Below the pieces are notes generated by a model, which was given only the letters and a program-made list of their open reading frames with translations, was not told where the DNA came from and ran no database searches. DNA of 8,751 bases, taken from contig CAOJHG010000062.1 of NCBI GenBank assembly GCA_948435975.1, forward strand, positions 1 through 8,751. The letters are read 5' to 3'. Source of the DNA: an uncultured Oscillibacter sp. (lineage in GTDB: Bacteria > Bacillota > Clostridia > Oscillospirales > Oscillospiraceae). This document shows, piece after piece, positions 6,302-8,751 of the stretch. A program made the translations under genes and the position numbers. Numbering within the stretch: the first letter of the stretch is position 1; every line of letters starts with the position of its first letter.

Positions 6302-6590
6302 AAAAATAAATTGGTGCTTTGGAGAAAACCTGCACTTTGACGATAAGGCTTATTAGCAAGTTTATTAGCAGACTTCACCCAACCCATAAGCATATCAGAA
6401 AAGGACAAGTCCTCTCTGTTTTGTCACTGCGCCAGGATGTGCCGGACAGGACTGACTGAAAGCTACCTTATGAATTGTGGTTCGAGGTCTGTTTGCCCGG
6501 CACGGAGCGAGAACCAGCGGCCATCAATTTCAGATGGCTCCCGGTAGGCCATGACCGGCAATAAAGCGATATTCCTGTTCAGCTGTTGAT
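6302..6590. other. Gene-free interval after tRNA-Arg, probable mobile-element debris
   Basis: No supportable gene. A 9-bp direct repeat TTATTAGCA occurs at 6350-6358 and 6362-6370. A + strand frame from about 6469 to 6546 (KLPYELWFEVCLPGTERE, ending in GHDRQ and a stop) reads like protein but has a stop immediately before it and no start, so it may be a fragment of a lost gene of unknown family. No second copy of the tRNA 3' end that would mark an att site was found in the window. Confidence 0.4.
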
Positions 6591-6782
6591 ATGAAATCAT
6601 TTGTTTATATGAAAAAGATAGTCAGAGAAGTAATGAGAGGTTATAGAAACGAGGATTGCTATCCAAAAATATTTGTAAGTTATTTTATTACATATATACC
6701 ATCAATTATCAATATATTATCCAATTTCAGAAGATGTACAGATGAAGAAATTCGTGAGTATCACACAGAAGAAATGACATAG
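6591..6782 (+). CDS. Hypothetical 63-aa protein in an AT-rich patch, doubtful
   Basis: An ATG-to-TGA frame of 63 codons, unlike its neighbours in base composition (clearly AT-rich against a GC-rich surround). The product is basic at the N-terminus, has an aromatic/Ile-rich centre (IFVSYFITYIPSIINIL, about residues 27-43) that could be a short membrane segment, and ends in DEEIREYHTEEMT. No ribosome binding site is visible before ATG 6591 or before the in-frame ATG at 6609, so it may be the tail of a longer horizontally acquired gene and not a working gene. I recognise no family. Confidence 0.3.
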   Translation: MKSFVYMKKIVREVMRGYRNEDCYPKIFVSYFITYIPSIINILSNFRRCTDEEIREYHTEEMT

Positions 6783-6810
6783 CTTCCAGTTTGTTGGCGT
6801 TTCCTGTAAC

Positions 6811-7149
6811 GTGAGGGCAAGTATCGACCCGTGGCCCAAATTTCTCTCCGCTCATTTGTCCCCTGGTCTGCTACTTGTTGGGGAGTGCCTTCCCCAAACT
6901 CTGCTGACCGGCACTCTCGCGCAGGCCCCGGAGCCGGAACCCACATCACCTCCTGTTCCCCCGGTGGAATCGGAGCCAATTGTTGAACCTGCGCTGCCAA
7001 CCGCCAGTGAACCTGGCTGAACCCGCCTTCAGCATCGACCACCAAAGCCGTCTGAACCGCTATGCCAAGGACGAAACTATCCTGGATGTGTGGGTGTGGG
7101 CCGAAAGCCGCTCTGACGGGAGCTATGACCTGTATATCGGTTATGCGTA
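6811..7149 (+). pseudogene. Frameshifted proline-rich fragment with C-terminal domain, mobile-element type
   Basis: Two + strand frames join across a frameshift near 7010-7020. The first (6811-7020) ends in a Pro/Glu-rich linker (APEPEPTSPPVPPVESEP) and then stops. The second continues from about 7010 as NLAEPAFSIDHQSRLNRYAK, followed by WVWAESRSDGSYDLYIGYA, and stops at 7149. A proline-rich spacer followed by a compact C-terminal domain suggests the end of one former secreted or surface protein. Its start is not visible, as the residues before the linker (6811 to about 6915) do not read like natural protein. A terminator follows directly and then the pilin-like pseudogene, as in an operon of an integrative element. 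The family was not recognised. Confidence 0.4.
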
Positions 7150-7168
7150 AAATTCAATATTCCAACCA

Positions 7169-7198
7169 GACACACCTATCAAATGGTGCGTCTTTTTT
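7169..7198 (+). terminator. Intrinsic terminator upstream of the pilin pseudogene
   Basis: GACACACC (7169-7176) pairs with GGTGCGTC (7185-7192) in 7 of 8 positions around an 8-nt loop, followed by six T residues (7193-7198). It would end the transcript of the proline-rich fragment upstream. Confidence 0.7.
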
Positions 7199-7222
7199 AT
7201 GTCAAAAAGGAGGAAACATCCC

Positions 7223-7850
7223 ATGAAAAAAAGCATTTTTAAGCGTGGGCTGTCGATGCTTATGGCAACGCTGCTGCGCTTCTCCGGTTTTGTCAACATC
7301 GACACCACTACGGCCTTGCCGCAGGAACGGAAACGGAGGCCTTCCTAATTGTCTTCCCTAGTGATGGCGACGAGAACGGGCTACAAGGGCCATGAAAACC
7401 TGACCTATGGCAGCTATGAAGCGGCCAGGAAAGCCGAGCACGATTATTTTGTTTGCGATGAGAGCGGTTTTGCACAGACCAAAGATCTGCCCTGTGGCGT
7501 TTATACTGTCCATCAAGTATCTGGCTGGGAAGGCCGGGAACTGTTGGCTGACTTTGATGTGTATATTGCCAAGGACGGGAAGACCTGCCGTTATCTGGTC
7601 AACACCTCCCTTTGAAAGTTATATCAAGATTGTCAAGGTGGACGCTGAAACCGGCAAGACCATTCCCTACGCAGGGGCAGGATTCCAGATTTTCCGCCCA
7701 GACGGTTCTAAGGTGACACAAACCTTCACCTACCCCACCGTGACTACCCTTGATACATTCTGCACCAACAGCGAGGGATATCTCATTACCCCCGAGACTC
7801 TGGAATATGGAACCGGTTATTCTCTGGTCGAGGTGGCCGCGCCCTTTGGC
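7223..7850 (+). pseudogene. Decayed SpaA/Cna-B pilin-like surface protein of a Tn1549-type conjugative element
   Basis: An excellent ribosome binding site (AAGGAGG, 7207-7213) precedes ATG 7223 and a Lys-rich signal peptide (MKKSIFKRGLSMLMATLL). The frame is then lost near 7315 (about one base missing). The reading continues as AGTETEAFLIVFPSDGDEN to about 7377, jumps to another frame (GYKGHENLTYGSYEAARK, then FAQTKDLPCGVYTVHQ) until TGA at 7613-7615, and resumes in a third frame at 7611 (FESYIKIVKVDAETGKTIPY, then YGTGYSLVEVAAP). These blocks match my memory of the large isopeptide-forming (Cna-B/SpaA) adhesins of clostridial conjugative elements, where the N-terminal and SpaA parts are separated by several hundred residues. 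An internal deletion near 7377 is therefore inferred. The 3' part is cut off by an IS630 fragment. The original protein was wall- or membrane-attached and thought to aid cell contact. Confidence 0.75.
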
Positions 7851-8012
7851 AGAGCTTCCAAAAAGAAGTCACTCTGCGCAACCGAGCGTGAACGTACCCG
7901 ATGTACGAGAGAAATGCACCCAATGGAGGGAAAGCATAAGGCCTGAGCAGCTTGAACATCTGGTGTTTCTGGATGAAAGCGGTGTAAATACGAACCTGCC
8001 TCGCTGTTATTG
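7851..8012 (+). mobile_element. IS630-family transposase fragment (frameshifted)
   Basis: After the pilin reading ends (VEVAAPFG), the frame runs into KKKSLCATERER. After a shift near 7893 the next frame continues PDVREKCTQWRESIRPEQLE and then HLVFLDESGVNTNLPR. The block FLDESGVNTN, with its catalytic Asp, is typical of IS630 (Tc1/mariner-like DDE) transposases, and the lead-in fits the region just before it. Only about 50 codons remain; the N-terminal DNA-binding part and the rest of the DDE domain are absent and no terminal inverted repeats are seen. The match breaks off at a 9-bp tandem duplication (CTGTTATTG, 8004-8012 and 8013-8021). Confidence 0.7.
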
Positions 8013-8022
8013 CTGTTATTGC

Positions 8023-8070
8023 AAGGGGCTGCCTCGCCGCGATGTTTCCATCACGTTGAGACAGCCCCTT
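8023..8070. terminator. Hairpin between the IS fragment and the repeat-rich gene, likely terminator of the latter
   Basis: AAGGGGCTGCCTC (8023-8035) and GAGACAGCCCCTT (8058-8070) pair over 13 positions with one A-C mismatch and a 22-nt loop. It lies 4 bp beyond the stop codon of the - strand gene, so it probably ends that transcript, though its - strand T-tract is short; the + strand side (CCTTCCTTTTATTC) is better. A terminal inverted repeat of a lost small element is an alternative. Confidence 0.6.
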
Positions 8071-8074
8071 CCTT

Positions 8075-8751
8075 TTATTCCTGCTCGTCGTCCTCAGCTT
8101 CATCCTCAGAATCAGATTCTTCCTCGGGATCAGGCTTTTTCTCGGGAGCAGGTTTTTCCTCAGGAACAGGTGTTTCCTCGGGGTCAGGTGTTTCTTCGGG
8201 GTCAGGTGTTTCTTCGGGGTCAGGTGTTTCTTCGGGGTCAGGTTTTTCCTCGGGGTCAGGCGTTTCCTCGGGGTCAGGTTTTTCCTCGGGGTCAGGTTTT
8301 TCCTCGGGGTCAGGTTTTTCCTCGGGGTCAGGCGTTTCCTCGGGGTCAGGCGTTTCCTCGGGGTCAGGCGTTTCCTCAGGGTCAGGCGTTTCCTCGGGGT
8401 CGGGTGTTTCCTCGGGGTAAGGCGTTTCCTCGGGATTGGGTGTTTCCTCAGGGTTGGGCTCTTCCTCGGGAACAATCTCGTCCACTTGAAGCGGCATAAC
8501 CTCTTCTATCACAGCGGCCCCGTTCGGATTATCTACCGCCAACTGCCAGGGAATATTTACAACGGCAGGGGTTTGACCAACGCTGTTGGCAACAGAGTCG
8601 CTCATGTGTTCCCAATCGGGCGCGGTCTCATAATAGGTTACTACCTCATCGAAGAATGCGTGGGCCCAACCGCCGGTGATGATTTCGTCCCAAAGTTCGA
8701 TGTACAGCTCCTCACCGAGATAGGCGGATAGGTCCATCACATATGTGCCCA
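8075..8751 (-). CDS. Secreted/surface protein, C-terminal part: beta-sandwich-like module plus Pro/Glu hexapeptide repeat tail
   Basis: Partial: the frame stays open to the right edge. The GTG/ATG pair at 8740/8737 has no ribosome binding site, so the true start is probably outside. The visible N-terminal part (DLSAYLGEELYIELWDE, then WAHAFFDEVVTYY) resembles the last strands of galactose-binding-like or GH32-type accessory modules of secreted glycosidases, where the words 'YxGxxlyIel.D...GWaH..fDeV' recur; this is a family impression, not a proven assignment. An undescribed linker (VNIPWQLAVDNPNG) follows, then about 20 copies of a PDPEET/PDPEEK hexapeptide and an acidic end (EEESDSEDEAEDDEQE). 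No LPXTG motif, sorting signal or membrane segment is present, so how it is held at the surface is unclear. The alternative + strand frames through the repeat (SSGSGV, RGQVFP) are shadows. Confidence 0.75.
   Translation of the reverse strand, partial: GTYVMDLSAYLGEELYIELWDEIITGGWAHAFFDEVVTYYETAPDWEHMSDSVANSVGQTPAVVNIPWQLAVDNPNGAAVIEEVMPLQVDEIVPEEEPNPEETPNPEETPYPEETPDPEETPDPEETPDPEETPDPEETPDPEEKPDPEEKPDPEEKPDPEETPDPEEKPDPEETPDPEETPDPEETPDPEETPVPEEKPAPEKKPDPEEESDSEDEAEDDEQE
8120..8479 (-). repeat. 18-bp minisatellite, 20 units, coding for PDPEE(T/K)
   Basis: Twenty units in strict 18-bp register from 8120 to 8479, + strand consensus TTCCTCGGGGTCAGGNNT, with no indels. The central units are nearly identical and the outer ones more diverged, the pattern expected if unequal exchange acts in the middle. 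Each unit gives six residues; the variable codon alternates mainly between Thr and Lys. Confidence 0.95.

Noticed and set aside
8010..8420. Gly/Ser repeat protein on the + strand through the 18-bp array
   Set aside because: Any 18-bp repeat without stops opens several frames. The - strand frame joins to a natural protein module, has a terminator-like hairpin after its stop and gives the familiar Pro/Glu stalk; the + frames have no ribosome binding site and no non-repeat domain.
8120..8480. Tandem 18-bp array considered as a CRISPR array
   Set aside because: Units are directly adjacent with no unique spacers, and the array is in frame within a coding sequence.

Overview
The window looks like chromosome from a GC-rich gut Clostridia lineage (Oscillospiraceae / Flavonifractor-like). 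This is inferred from protein style, strong AGGAGG-type ribosome binding sites, sigma-A promoters, and a decayed Tn1549-type conjugative-element surface protein of a kind common in these bacteria. No 16S or other definitive taxonomic marker is present.

Positions 1-3510 are ordinary chromosomal genes. The end of an MBOAT O-acyltransferase is followed by a DHHW/AlgX-like protein, together a cell-envelope O-acetylation pair on the + strand. A convergent AEC-family permease lies on the - strand. Between the permease and the next + strand genes is a dense regulatory interval. It holds two oppositely directed promoters occupying the same ~40 bp, and a 13-bp hairpin followed by seven U residues in the permease leader, which looks like an attenuator. 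A small unknown protein (93 aa) and a SUKH (SMI1/KNR4) family protein follow, each with its own promoter, and they end at a strong terminator probably shared with convergent recQ.

Positions 3571-5406 (- strand) encode a complete RecQ helicase. The ~750 bp beyond its promoter carry no gene. They are AT-rich and purine-rich on the + strand, and hold a cluster of same-direction DnaA-box-like nonamers in two similarly built modules, each ending in the same A7-containing 14-mer. The second module also has a TAG-AAG-AAT DnaA-trio-like run. This is an origin-like or DnaA-titration-like element with no dnaA in view, and is the most interesting part of the window. A consensus promoter then drives tRNA-Arg(CCU), which ends in its own terminator.

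Positions ~6300-8020, directly 3' of the tRNA gene, are a graveyard of mobile-element remnants: an unrecognised AT-rich short ORF, a frameshifted proline-rich fragment, a pilin-like (SpaA/Cna-B) surface-protein pseudogene with several frameshifts and a large internal deletion, and a piece of an IS630-family transposase. tRNA genes are classic integration sites, so an old integration followed by decay is the natural reading, but no attR or integrase is visible.

Positions 8075-8751 (- strand) hold the C-terminal part of a gene that enters from beyond the right edge. It has the end of a beta-sandwich-like module followed by twenty 18-bp repeats encoding a Pro/Glu-rich hexapeptide tail and a very acidic C-terminus.
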